A DNA stretch of 64,000 bases from Pseudoips prasinana (Eukaryota > Arthropoda > Insecta > Lepidoptera > Nolidae): contig OX621248.1 in NCBI GenBank assembly GCA_951640165.1, positions 372,001-436,000 of the forward strand. Reading direction: 5' to 3'. The notes under the pieces are model-generated. The model worked only from the letters and a program-made list of their open reading frames with translations. It was not told where the DNA came from and did no database searches. This document shows, piece after piece, positions 11,305-22,024 of this stretch. How positions within the stretch are numbered: the first letter of the stretch is position 1; each line of letters begins with the position of its first letter. The position numbers and the translations under genes are program-made.

Positions 11305-11375
11305 GGTGCGGATAACGCAAGACCGGCAATTGTGATGACCTTTGGGGCTGACATGATGATAACAATGATGACTTC
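11305..11375 (+). repeat. LINE-A 3' tail fragment
   Basis: Contains 'acgcaagaccggcaattgtg' followed by a 'gatgataacaatgatgac' tail, matching the last part of LINE-A and its trinucleotide tail. Confidence 0.6.
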
Positions 11376-11589
11376 CGATTAACTACATTTATCATTTTCA
11401 ATCTGCTTAAATACGATCATGTGTCTTTTTATGGAGCCCAATTAAAGTGGTTACCAATTTGCCAGTATATTCATATAGTAGGTAGTATATTAATTATTTA
11501 CATGACTCTTTTTCTTCTCCTTAATATTTAACTTCTCAATTTCTATATTTTCATATAAATTTTACTTTTACCTAAACCGCAATGATTCC

Positions 11590-11689
11590 ATCTACTCTTC
11601 TCGTCACCCTAAGGTTGACTGGCAGAGAATGCCTTTAGTATTAGGTCCACCTATGTAAATTGTTACGCATAGAGTTTAAAAAGAAAAAA
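11590..11689 (+). mobile_element. LINE 3' end fragment (AAAT-tail family)
   Basis: 'accctaaggttgactggcag', 'gagaatgcctttagtatta' and 'gtccacctatgtaaattgtt' match the 3' UTR of the LINE at 27470-27862. The coding part is missing. Confidence 0.7.
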
Positions 11690-12287
11690 AACCGGCCAAG
11701 TGCGAGTCGGACTCGTACATGAAGTATTCCGCAGCAACAAGTATTTCAGTTGATTAAATGAAAGATAAATTGCGGTTTAGGATTTATGTCGCATAAAAAA
11801 ACTACTTACTAGATCTCGTTCAAACCAATTTTCGTTGTTAGTTTACATGGTAATGTACATCATATAATTTTTTTTGTTTTATTATTCTCTTATTTTAGAA
11901 GTTACAGGGGGGGGGGGACACTCGTTTATCCACTTTGGAAGTGTCTCTCGCGCAAACTATTCAGTTTAGAAAAAAATGATATTAGGAACCTCAGTATCAT
12001 TTTTGAAAACCTATCCATAGACACCCTGTATTGGTAGGATGAAAAAAAAAAATGAGTTTCAGTTCTATTTATGGGGAACCCCCAAAATTATTATTATTTT
12101 TCTATTTTTGTGTGAAAATCTTAATGCGGTTCACAGAATACATCTACTTACCAAGTTTCAACAGTACAGCTCTTATAGTTTCGGCAAAAGTGGCTGTGAC
12201 ATACGGACGGACGGACAGACAGACAGACAGACATGACGAGTCCATAAGGGTTCCGTTTTTTGCCATTTGGCTACGGAACCCTAAAAA
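11690..12287 (+). repeat. Repeat R-A, full-length copy
   Basis: Runs from 'accggccaagtgcgagtcgg' to 'ctacggaaccctaaaaa'. The inverted copy at 38160-38752 matches from end to end, including a homopolymer G run (11907-11917 here) and a GACA microsatellite near the 3' side. No terminal inverted repeats and no reading frame of note, so it is probably non-autonomous. I know this repeat as very common in Lepidoptera but cannot name its class. Confidence 0.85.
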
Positions 12288-12335
12288 TCATCATGTTAAC
12301 CCAAAATATTTCCACAATGGAGTTACGTCCGGGAT

Positions 12336-12480
12336 ATGTATAATCGCCTCGCTTGGCAGGTGGGTTTGCGATCGTAGTATGATGGTCATAGAACACAGAG
12401 CGATGATGCTGCCCTTTTTATGGGAGATATTCTCTCGTGACGACGTCTACGCCCGCCAAGGGATGAAATAGGGTGGGGAA
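12336..12480 (-). repeat. Repeat R-C, reverse copy
   Basis: Reverse complement contains 'tgccaagcgaggcgattat', 'ctatgaccatc' and 'gggcagcatcatcgctctgt', as in 22025-22265. Confidence 0.65.
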
Positions 12481-13683
12481 TTTAAAAAATATTAACATAT
12501 ATTTAAAACGAATAAATAATTCATCATTCAATATCGGCTAGAAACTTTCTTTCAACCCTATTTAAACACTTTCTCGTGTGACTTTAAACTCATTAAATAT
12601 ATCGATTAAGTTCTGAGTTATAATATCACACCTTATTTACCCGTTATCCTAAGTTCAGAAGATGTCATCTCAAACTTAAGTAATTACAAATATTGTACTG
12701 GTGTTGATTTGCGTGAGCCCGTCACTGCGAATGTTTTTTCGGTACTAATATAATATTTCAAAACTAAATTAAATCTCCAATCACTTAACATGTATTCATG
12801 TTAAGATATGAATATGAATAAAGTGAAAGATCACGAAGAAAATTACTTTTCTAAGTAATCCTGATCTACCATCGATATTATAATATTGACGGGGTTCAGT
12901 ACTATACTTAGAAAAGAATATTATTTCCGCGAACTTTTACTTTCAATCAGTACTACTTAGAAAACCTAACAAAACTGAAAATCACAATAATAAGCTATTC
13001 TATAAGTACACAAAACTTACTTTAACATGTTAATTTATTCTTTCGTACGCCCATACTTAAGTAACTTAGTTACATATATTATACGAATTATGTTGTAGAC
13101 AGATACTCATATATATACGTGTTGATTTCATTACATAAGAGCAAGCAGTACAATACTTTCCCATATGACGAGATATGTCCCAGGAAGAATGTGAATTACA
13201 ATTGTAATTTTTAATATCGCCATTTTCTTGTCATTCTTCCCCGTGTTGGGTATATTTATGACCGTAAATGATAAAATATATTGGACTTGGTTCACATTCT
13301 TTATCATAAATCATCTTTGTTATTAGTACAAGGTAATAACTGCTAGAAATAAACTAATCACAGCCAAAAATTACATTTGAATTATACATGACCAGGGCAA
13401 AGCCGAAGGAAAGTGTAATTTATGAACAGTATATGTTAGTTTTTAGGTACGTTCATCGATTTCAATAAATAAGTTGTTTAATGATGTTTTTGATACTGCT
13501 AATATATATATTATTATTTTTTTATAAAAGTTACTTGTGAGGCATTAAATTAAAGGTATTGATGAGCACATTGTAAATATATACGTATCATATATGTATG
13601 TATGTACCTACATATGAAAAATGATCATAACATCTAATTGATTAAGAAAACTAATATTTTGACAATGCAAACTGTCTGCCTTT
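12481..13683. other. No recognised feature
   Basis: AT-rich, without open frames of note and without repeats shared within the window. Confidence 0.35.
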
Positions 13684-13992
13684 TATCATCATCATCATCA
13701 TATCAGCCGGAAGACGTCCACTGCTGGACAAAGGCCTCCCCCAAGCATCTCCACAATAGCCGGTCCTGCGCTGCCCGCATCCAGCGGCTTCCCGCGACCC
13801 GCACAAGATCGTCGGTCCACCTTGTAGGGGGCCTGCCCACGCTGCGTCTTCCGGTTCGTGGTCGCCACTCGAGAACCTTTCTGCCCCATCGGCCGTCAGT
13901 TCTACGAGCTATGTGCCCTGCCCACTGCCACTTCAGTTTGGCAATTCTTTGGGCTATGTCGGCTACTTTGGTTCGCCTGCAAGTAAAAAAGA
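13684..13992 (-). mobile_element. LINE-A, 5'-truncated copy with open C-terminus
   Basis: On the minus strand an open frame runs from the truncation point near 13990 to TGA at 13703-13705. It begins RTKVADIAQRIAKLKWQWAG, continues with HIARRTDGRWGRKVLEW and GRPPTRWTDDL, and ends FVQQWTSSG. This is the C-terminal tail of a lepidopteran endonuclease/reverse-transcriptase LINE. It is followed at once by (ATG)n (ATC on the plus strand, 13686-13701), a trinucleotide tail typical of RTE-like elements. The frame is intact to its stop, so this is the youngest-looking LINE-A fragment here. There is no start codon and no RT core, so it is not functional alone. Confidence 0.85.
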
Positions 13993-14160
13993 GGAATCTG
14001 ATGTTTACCGGTATGTGTGTAGGTATGTAGGTTCATCTGTTCCCTTATCAATCCCGAATGACTTCACATATACCTAACTCACTTTTCATGTCACAAATAC
14101 GGTATCGTTTAAAGCGCCTAGATCATTTGCAAGTTATAAGGTATGTGCTAGTTGTACGAA

Positions 14161-14209
14161 GGCGCTATATTCAATTTAATGTAACGTACATTCAATTAAA
14201 TATAGCGCC
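14161..14209. repeat. Imperfect 22-bp inverted repeat
   Basis: GGCGCTATATTCAATTTAAT faces ATTCAATTAAATATAGCGCC across a 5-base loop, with a few mismatches. It could be a decayed small MITE or a simple hairpin. Confidence 0.6.
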
Positions 14210-14304
14210 ATCTAGAAGACGTAAAGCGAACCTACAGAGATGAATATATATAATTTCTAATAATGATCTGTACATCATCGTCATCATCATATCAACCGTT
14301 TTAC

Positions 14305-14632
14305 TGACCCGTTGGTCTAGCGATAGCATATTCAACTACAGATAACGAGGTCGAGGAAAATATTGGAGATTTCCTTAAGAAAGAAAAAAATCTCAGTTTC
14401 AGCGCAGTCTAGGAGTTGGTGATATCATAACCCCATGCCTCAGAGAGCACGTAAAGCCGATGAGCCTATATTTGACCTCTTTTCGGTCGTGTCAGTAGTC
14501 ATCCCATCGGATCATGAGAGTGATGGAATAGAAAGTGCCACTATATTTGCGTATACACTTGTGCACTATAACATGTCCGGCGTAGATGGTTGGTCTCCTT
14601 TGAGATTGACAGTGGCCGAAATTCAACCCAGA
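14305..14632 (+). repeat. SINE-2, full-length but decayed
   Basis: tRNA-like head with A-box-like TGGTCTAGCGA. The B box is lost. The body 'cagagagcacgtaaagccga', 'ggatcatgagagtgatggaa' and 'cacttgtgcactataacatg' matches the copies at 32938-33293 and 48934-49288. Confidence 0.8.
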
Positions 14633-14690
14633 CATCCACAGCTGGACATAGGTCTCCCCAAAGATCTCCACAATTGGCGCTCTTGAGCCA
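14633..14690 (-). repeat. LINE-A 3' end fragment
   Basis: 'ccacagctggacataggtct' and 'agatctccacaattg' in the LINE-A reverse orientation, directly abutting SINE-2. Confidence 0.55.
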
Positions 14691-14770
14691 TATACATATA
14701 ATTTCAATGTGTGGCGCTGTAGATCCTGGCTTACAGGAGTTGCACATGTGGGTAAGAGGGAGGGACTAGT
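14690..14770 (+). repeat. Repeat R-F fragment
   Basis: 'gatcctggcttacaggagtt' followed by 'taagaggga', as at 55880-55925. Confidence 0.6.
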
Positions 14771-14807
14771 TCCATAGCCGCATCCAGCGGATAATAATAA
14801 TGTCGTA

Positions 14808-14890
14808 ATTCATCATATCAGCCAAAAGACGTCCACTGCTGGACAAAGGCCTCCCCCAAAGATTTCCACAATTGCCGGTCTTGCGCTTAA
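14808..14890 (-). repeat. LINE-A 3' end fragment
   Basis: 'tcatatcagccaaaagacgt' then 'ctgctggacaaaggcctccc', 'tccacaattgccggtcttgc'. Coding remnant of about 80 bp only. Confidence 0.75.
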
Positions 14891-15584
14891 TATCGTTATT
14901 ACTTTATGCATATTATAATCCATTATCATAAAGTTATAACGATGTTACGAAAATACATAAATAATATAACATTTCCATTCCCAAATTACAACCTAATCAT
15001 TATTACACCAAGGCTTTTGTTTTAATTTAATAATTTATAAATAATAACCCAAATCACAGTTTTAAAAATTCAACGAGTGGTCGAAATAATTTAGTAGTTA
15101 AATCAAGGCTTTAGTAATGGCTGTATTTCCGGAGGGAGGAGGTTTTTAATGGCGTGAGCGCCTCCACTTTTAAATTAACTCAAAAACAGTGAAAATAAAA
15201 CTTAAGATAAGGTACTTTATTGTGAGGGTTAAAATAGTTTTAACGGTAAGTACATTTTAGAAGCGATGCTAAAATAAAAGCTTACTTTAAATTTGGAACT
15301 ACTTATACAATATGAAGTATTTACAGTGCTGTGTGGCCGACGCTTTGCTCTATCTTACTTAAAATATTGAATTTAAGCATATTCGTAAAACTTGCAAAAA
15401 TAATACAAAAGACAAAGGTACAGTCAGCAATACAAATATCGTAACAGCGGCCAGATTATTAACCTTCTGTTCATTTTAGATTTACAATAGGTGAAAACCT
15501 AACAAAAATATTCGTTTTCATAGTATTGTGATGAACGTGGTTACATTTCAAGTATTCAAATTACTTTTGGTAAACATTGATTAC
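14891..15584. other. No recognised feature
   Basis: AT-rich. A short GC-richer stretch at 15125-15170 has no coding signal I can support. Confidence 0.35.
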
Positions 15585-15828
15585 AGAATTGCGAAGCTGA
15601 AGTGGCAGTGGGCAGGATACATAGCTCGTAGAACCGTCGGCCGTCATGGTAAATAAGGTTCTTGATAGGCGACCATGAACAGAAAAATGCAACGTGGGCT
15701 CCCCTTACAAGTTGGACCGATGATCTTGTGAGGGTTGCTGAAAATCGTTGAACGCAGATAGCGCAAAACCGGAAATTGTGGAGATATTTGCCAGTGGACG
15801 CCTTTCAGCTTATATGATTATGATGATA
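15585..15828 (+). mobile_element. LINE-A 3' end, decayed
   Basis: Plus-strand reading gives RIAKLKWQWAGYIARRTVG and then a stop (taa at about 15651). Later text matches the C-terminal region with further damage and ends in 'tatgattatgatgat'. Same family as 13684-13992, opposite orientation. Confidence 0.8.
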
Positions 15829-15959
15829 AAACATTGATTATCTTTGAATGTTACTTAAATAATTGGTTTAGTTATCCTAGAAAAAAAAAGAAATTTTGAT
15901 GTTAGAAAGTTTGTAAATACATAGCTTAATAGAACCTTCATGAGAACCTAACATAATAT

Positions 15960-16200
15960 TTTTTTTTAATACAACGCCCGCACTATACAATTGAATATCT
16001 GTGTCGCGGGGTACTTTACAAACATACAATAGACGGATACCAATTACATCCTGACATAATTTAGTAACACATTATAAAATATTATAGGAGCGCTACGTGG
16101 ACTATTTATGGGTCACAGAAATAATAGTCCGGCGCGGCACTCGAAACCGCGACACGAAGAGCGAGGCGACTGCCTCAGCCGCTGCGCCACATGTGCAGTC
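15960..16200 (-). repeat. SINE-1, interrupted by a foreign 46-bp segment
   Basis: From the right: head with reverse A box (CCGCTGCGCCA) and a mutated B box, then 'gggtcaca', and on the left the tail 'cgcggggtactttacaaaca'. Between body and tail lies a 46-bp block (16056-16101) that is not SINE sequence and recurs exactly at 18507-18552. Confidence 0.85.
16056..16101. repeat. 46-bp perfect direct repeat, left copy
   Basis: Starts ATAATTTAGTAACAC and ends GAGCGCTACGTGGA. Inside SINE-1 it replaces roughly eight expected bases. The identical right copy is 2.45 kb away, on the other side of the mariner. Confidence 0.9.
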
Positions 16201-16547
16201 AACATGATTATTATATTAATCAACATGAACTTACTAATACTGGCTATTCAAATGCCGCGCCAAGTAGTGCATCACCGAAATTTTCATATTTCAAATGCGG
16301 GTATGGTACGCTTTAGCTATTTGCACGTGTGGCACAGTGATTACGGTACCTTGGTGCCCTCGTATTTTGGGTTCAATCCCTGTATAGAAAACACACACAC
16401 ACACGTTTCTGCGACCTATAAATTGTTAATCTGGGCCAGGGTGCTCCTGGGATACAGGGATTTCTTAAAAAAAAGAGCTAGGTCATAACTTAGTATAGTA
16501 CATAAGTTTCTAAATTCCCGAAAGCGCTATTTCCCAGAGAAATCATA

Positions 16548-17835
16548 ATAGGTCTTTACCTATGAAATTGCCGTTTTGTATGAAAAAATTTAAACGAATT
16601 TTTTTCATGTTTTTTTTTATTTGTATTAATCGAAGTAATCACCCATGCAATCAATGCATCTTTGCCATCGCAGTGGCAGTTTATTGATGCCCTTCTTAAA
16701 GAAATCAGCTGGACGGGAGGCAACAAATTCTTCAAAGGCATTTTGTACTGCCTCTCGGGTATTGAATTTTTTTCCCGCCAAGAAGTTATCCAAATTCTGG
16801 AAAAAGTAGTAGTCTGTAGGCGCAAGGTCTGGTGAGTAGGGCGGATGACGGAGAGCTTCCAACCCCAGTTCTTGCAACTTGGAGACCGTCTGCTGTGCAG
16901 TATGAGGTCGCGCGTTGTCGTGCAGGAGCAGCGGAGACGAGCGATTGACCAATGCTGGTTGGAGATGCGCCAGCTTCTCCATCATTGTGATCAGTTCTTC
17001 ACAGTACACATCTGCAGTAATGCTCACCCCGTTTGGTAAGAAGCTGTGATGAATCACACCGGCGCTAGACCACCAAACAGTGACCATCACTTTTCTAGGG
17101 GTAAGTTTTCGTTTAGGGCATTGTTTAGGTGCTGAACCAGGATCCAACCAACTTGCTGAGCGCTTGCGGTTATCAAACAGAATCCATTTTTCATCGCAGG
17201 TAACAATGCGGTTCAAAATTCCTTCATTTGTGTGTCTGTTGAGCAGTGCAAGGCACGTCTCGACGCGTACTTCGCGTTGGCGATCATTGAGTTCGTGGGG
17301 CACCCATTTGTCAAGCTTTTTTACCTTGCCAATTTGACGCAAATGGACCAATATTGTTTTGACGCTAACGTCGAAAGCTGCTGCTAATTCAGCCGTAGAT
17401 TGTGTATCATCAGCTTCCACAACCGCCTTTAATTCGTCATTGTCGACCAAAGTCTTCGAACGACCGCGAGGTTCATTTTTCAGGTCGAAATTTCCAGAAC
17501 GGAAGCGAGCAAACCAATAACAGGTGGTGCGTTGGTTTGTAGTGTTAGCTCCGTAAACATCGTTGATGTTGCGTGCCGCTTGTGCCGCGTTGCTGCCACG
17601 ACGGTACTCATATTCCATAATTACTCGAATTTTTAACGTATCCATGATGACGAAAAAGATTGAAATGCGATGAAAATGTAACACTAATCAATAAAGAAAT
17701 GACTACTTTTGGAAAAAAGAATCCATGTTTTTAAAATAAAATTAATTTGAAATTAGAATTCTTAGCCAAACAAAAATTATTTTGATTTGAAATGGCCAGT
17801 ACTGCAGAACGGCAATTTCATAGGTAAAGACCTAA
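16548..17835 (-). mobile_element. Complete mariner DNA transposon
   Basis: Terminal inverted repeats face each other: left from 16548 (ATAGGTCTTTACCTATGAAA) and right ending 17835 (reverse TTAGGTCTTTACCTATGAAA). The next bases continue to match with one difference to about 30 bp. TA dinucleotides flank both ends (16546-16547 and 17836-17837), the mariner target duplication. If the boundary is placed three bases inward, TA at 16549-16550 and 17833-17834 fits equally well. The length of about 1.29 kb is normal for the family, and one transposase gene fills the interior. Confidence 0.93.
16626..17645 (-). CDS. Mariner transposase, 339 aa, apparently intact
   Basis: It cuts and re-joins the mariner at its inverted repeats and integrates it at TA. 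The N-terminal DNA-binding part (about residues 1-110) has two helix-turn-helix-like stretches (SNAAQAARNINDVYG and STAELAAAFDVSVKTILVHL). Then come the family signatures WVPHEL (114-119), TCDEKW with catalytic D151, LLHDNARPH with D243, and YSPDLAPTD with D278. There are exactly 34 residues between D243 and D278, the mariner D,D34D triad. The C-terminus CIDCMGDYFD resembles the cecropia-type mariners (Hsmar1 relatives) by my recollection. The start is the ATG at 17645. The frame stays open further upstream only to a GTG in the 5' UTR, and 339 aa fits the family. There is no stop or frameshift, so the copy may be recent or still active. Confidence 0.93.
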   Translation of the reverse strand: MDTLKIRVIMEYEYRRGSNAAQAARNINDVYGANTTNQRTTCYWFARFRSGNFDLKNEPRGRSKTLVDNDELKAVVEADDTQSTAELAAAFDVSVKTILVHLRQIGKVKKLDKWVPHELNDRQREVRVETCLALLNRHTNEGILNRIVTCDEKWILFDNRKRSASWLDPGSAPKQCPKRKLTPRKVMVTVWWSSAGVIHHSFLPNGVSITADVYCEELITMMEKLAHLQPALVNRSSPLLLHDNARPHTAQQTVSKLQELGLEALRHPPYSPDLAPTDYYFFQNLDNFLAGKKFNTREAVQNAFEEFVASRPADFFKKGINKLPLRWQRCIDCMGDYFD

Positions 17836-18506
17836 TATAACGTAAAAATAAATAACGTGCTGAAAATTTATATTACGCCGTTTTCGATTACTGTCCTTGC
17901 CAAATAAGCTACGGTTGCATCCCAAAATGGTAATACCAAACCAAAGACTTTTAAAGAGCCGGAAGGAAATTGTGTAAGAAACGAAATCTTGGAGTTCTTT
18001 TTCCGTCAAATGCCGAGCTGATAAAGTGGTCTATTAGATTGGATTGTAATAGAATTGTAAATCTAAACTGAAGAATACCGACGGTAAAGTCGGCATTAGA
18101 CACATGACCCATTAGGCAAATCAGTATTTCGCTCTTAAAACTGCCCGACTTGACAAGTATCGTTGCAGAATATCCTTCAGGGTTATGTTAATGTTGTTGT
18201 CCTATGTGTGAATAAGGTCCCCAGAGCTCATCTGGCGAGTAAAAGCGTCGGAAACGCTCAGTGGTGCCATGTGTGTCGTAACAATTAACAGTAGGACATA
18301 GAATTTATCACACATGGACACCTAAAATGGTAGATAATTTTACAGAAATACTTCCTGAGGGAACTGTGGGTTCAAATCAAATTAGTTAAATCACCAAAAC
18401 GAAAAATACTCATGTTCACTTCCCACAGAAACCTATTCATCACTACCATTAATAGCAATAGTCAGATATCTACCGTATTATCTGCAAATTCTCCTACAAG
18501 TTGATG
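17836..18506. other. No recognised feature
   Basis: Flank between the mariner and the right 46-bp repeat. No gene or known repeat. Confidence 0.35.
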
Positions 18507-18552
18507 ATAATTTAGTAACACATTATAAAATATTATAGGAGCGCTACGTGGA
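18507..18552. repeat. 46-bp perfect direct repeat, right copy
   Basis: Identical to 16056-16101. Here it is not inside a recognisable SINE, so this may be the source locus of the segment found in SINE-1. Confidence 0.9.
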
Positions 18553-19299
18553 AAAGTCAGCACATTGATCCTATAAGAATACATTTTAGGTGCTTGAGTG
18601 AATTTATTCGGGTATTAATTTGGATTATTACTTCAAAGCAAATGTCACGCACTAAGCACGATAAGTAAGTACTATTGTTTCAGCGAATCCAGTCCTTTGT
18701 TATAATTCTAAAACAGAAGTTTACTACTTACTGTGCAAATTCAAATTCTACCTAAATTTGAAATAATTCATTATCAGCATTTTAGATACCATCGTTCAAA
18801 GTAAGTGCCTACATTTGAATGTTTCGTAACAACGGCTGTATATTTCAAGATAAACGCTAATCCTCAAGGTTTCCCAAAATTATGTACGTACATTGTAACA
18901 AAGGTTTGGTTAAGCCGTAAAACGTAAATACAAGCAAAAGCCTAGGAGTTAGCATTCGCTTTGTACAGTACTATCGGTTGGGCTATCTAAAGCGACCGAT
19001 ACGCGCTATCGGCTTGTGGCGTATCGGACAATTGGTCGGGCCTCGAATATTTCACGCGCTAGGGTTGATACTAGTTTATGGTGTATTAAATCTAAAAATA
19101 CAGGTGTAGGTGGTAGCGATGGTTTGATATTAAAATGGATGCTTTGCACATAATACAAATACTTTATATATTTAATATTATTTAGGTAGATTGGCTCTCA
19201 CGTTTCCTGTTGTACTAGGTATGAAAAAAGGACAAGCGCGGGTTAAACTCTCGTGGAGAACAAAACGCGGGTTGCGGATGCAAGGTACCCTAAAAAATA
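18553..19299. other. No recognised feature
   Basis: AT-rich. A CpG-richer patch at 18970-19070 contains several 'cgatacgc/gcgtatcgg' words in both orientations but no defined repeat. Confidence 0.35.
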
Positions 19300-19465
19300 T
19301 TATATGAAGGGGAAAACTCAATTGCCGATCTTGCACTATCCCTATCCAGCAGCTTCTAGCGACCCACAGGAGATCATCGGTCCACCCAACTAATGTCGAG
19401 ATATTTGGGGGAGAACTTTGTCCAGCAGTAGAAGCGTTCGGCTGATATAAATGGAAAAACATAGT
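19300..19465 (-). mobile_element. LINE-A fragment, internally rearranged
   Basis: The minus strand reads VGWTDDLLWVARSCW then GIVQDRQL, the LINE-A C-terminal region. The final part ('ctgctggacaaagttctccc' on the minus strand, 19405-19445) sits upstream of it rather than downstream, so two pieces of LINE-A have been joined out of order. Confidence 0.65.
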
Positions 19466-20111
19466 TTTATAGTATAGCTATTTATTTTTATAGGTTTCAA
19501 GCAAAAATCGGGCTATGAATCTTTGTAGATCTTTGAAGATATATTGTGAAGCAACAGAATGTTAATTTAATTAAACTTTTCACGAAGAAATTTTTAAAAG
19601 AAATATAAAGGTTTTGTATTTATTTTATAAAGTATTATACCACGTAGTATAATGTGATATAGTATCTTATTTACATATATGTATATGTTTGTTAACATAG
19701 TTTTTAGCTTACCGCACTTTATTGCACCGTTGCCGGTATTTGTTACATTTAATTCATGTCCATCCAAAAGTAATCTGGAAGAAATCGCTTAATACCATAA
19801 GACCATTGTACAACATACTCAATGTTTCAATGTAAAATATTCCTTTTTGTGAACAATAAGTGTACCTACTTAGTTTAATAATTATGTACTAGACGCGTAT
19901 AGTTATTATTATAATTTACAACATGACCTTCAGATATAAAGTCCAAAGTAACATAATACTATTATTTATGGAATAGATATAATATTATTTTAGAGTTCAT
20001 TGTCGGTATCGTATTGTTGTCAATTGTTGCATGACTTCGTAAATATATACATGCATAGTTCATCTGCCTGAATATCGTATACAGTAGCTATTGTCAATGG
20101 AATTTATCCAA
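19466..20111. other. No recognised feature
   Basis: AT-rich sequence, nothing recognised. Confidence 0.35.
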
Positions 20112-20386
20112 CTACACAGGAGATATTATAGTGCATAGAATGTGTGCGAAAACAGTGCACTCTATCACTCTCATAATCCGTTGAGATGATTATCCGACAC
20201 GATCTGGAAGAAAACAGAAAACCGATGGATTTACGTGCTCTCCCAGGCACGGGTATAAAATACCGTCAACGTTCACACTCCGGGCTACTGGCTGTATTTC
20301 TTTGTCAGAAAAAGCCTAATAATACCTGAGCCGGGAATTTTAATCCATGACCTCATCCTCAGTAGCTGAAAAGGCCACCGCTAGAC
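20112..20386 (-). repeat. SINE-2, decayed copy
   Basis: 'atattatagtgcatagaatg', 'actctcataatccg', 'tttacgtgctctcccaggca' and 'cgctagac' follow the SINE-2 order in reverse. The promoter boxes are mutated. Confidence 0.75.
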
Positions 20387-21529
20387 TATTGTAATTGTCA
20401 TTGTTTTAATTTGATCATGCAAAATTTATTTATGCCATATCGACGTGTTCTTATGTCCATAATTAACATATAAAAGACAGTTTTATTTTCCTCTAAATTA
20501 AATGCTTACACTGCGGAAATATTTAATTCTAAAAGTTTAAGCAAAGTGCCAAACATACAAAACGAATAACTTAACAATGTCTACTCTGGTGCATCCCTAA
20601 CGGGCCTATTGTGTGAACATGTTACACCGCGTGCTATTGGCACAGTTACTGCCCATGGCCCGATAACAGCCTGAAAAAATAGACGTTAGTGGCCCGACTA
20701 TGAACAGCTATGTAACCAACGAGCTATAAATATGCATGAACCATCTATATTTGGGATTGGATGGATGTTGGCTCACAATGATATATAGCTCTATATAGCC
20801 AGTTTAGGATAGGCGGTACAGAATTATTGATATACATGGGGAACCAAACGGAGCAGATACTACGCCATTTCTATCGTTCTATTGTAATCTAATTATTCGA
20901 TTTAGTATTTATTTGTATAATATTAAGTCTTAACGTAACTGAATCGAGTAATGTTCCTTACATACTTAATCCAAATATTTGATTGATTCTTTTTTTAAAA
21001 GTCATCTTCGATGTACTCGTTAGGAAATAAATTAAGCTCTTTTTAGAGAATCATTACGGTAGGCATGATAATGGCAGGTCAATATCAAATGTCTACTTCA
21101 GGTTGCTCGTAAAAACGCGCACGTATTAAGCTGTCTTGAAATATACTACAAGTACCAAGTTGAGTTGAATTAAAAAAACTAATAAGATGGAGCGAGGTCA
21201 GTTCTCTGCGGACCTCCCGCAGCCCTGACCCTCCCACGTCCCTGCCCAATCCCTCGTTCCCTCGTAAAACATTTTATTTCGATTCTACACCTGCGCTGAA
21301 TTAAATTCCTCGCTTTGACGACGTGTAAAGATATTTCTTAAAGGATTATATGAAAATGTACAATTCAAAGTATTAAGTAATGTGTGAAACCTTACATCGT
21401 AAAAACATAAATCAAGTCAAAGTGTACCAAACGAAAAGGGTACTTATGCGTTGAAAATGGGTAAGTGAGTAATCCCACGGTAGTTATTGTCGAATTACCT
21501 TTAATTCGTAACTACCTGTAGGTAATTGT
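20387..21529. other. No recognised gene
   Basis: Mostly AT-rich. A C-rich patch at 21190-21265 is unlike its surroundings but shows no open frame with a motif and no match elsewhere in the window. Confidence 0.35.
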
Positions 21530-21663
21530 GCTGTGTGTCTGACGGCAAAGAATATCACCACCCCATCCCACCCCGTGAGCGGCTTAAAAGCCCTTTGAGG
21601 GAATATATACCAGAGAACAGGTAGCATAATGCGATAGCCAACCTGTCTACCAAGCGTGTTAAA
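21530..21663 (+). repeat. Repeat R-C, partial copy
   Basis: 'gcaaagaatatcaccacccc' and 'gagaacaggtagca', as in the R-C copies at 22025 and 23930. Truncated and directly followed by a SINE-1. Confidence 0.65.
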
Positions 21664-21667
21664 GACT

Positions 21668-21850
21668 ATGTCCGTGCTAGGGATATAAATCCCCGCGTCG
21701 CGGGATACTTCACAAATATATAATTGATAGACTTAAAGTAAAGGAGAAGGACTATTTACGGGTCACACAAATAGGTGTCCTACGCGGGAATCTAACCCGA
21801 GATACGAAGTGGCGAGGCGACTATCTTAACCGCTGCGCTACACGTACGAC
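21668..21850 (-). repeat. SINE-1, diverged copy
   Basis: Tail 'cgtcgcgggatacttcacaa', body 'cgggtcacacaaatag' and head 'cgctgcgctacacgtacgac' in reverse. At 21740-21755 the middle reads AGTAAAGGAGAAGGA in place of normal SINE text. That 15-mer is also the terminus of the inverted-repeat element at 35978-36678. Confidence 0.8.
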
Positions 21851-22024
21851 TATGCAGCTCCAATTGTTTTTACCGGTCCATAAAGGATTGCCAAGGTGAA
21901 GCAAACTCTAAGTGCAATGAGAGTTATATAAGTAACTACATTAGTATATTTAGGCTGTCTTAGTGTTCAAGAAATGTTATTAAGATTTCTCGATATATAT
22001 ATGTATATGTAATTATGTATTTGG

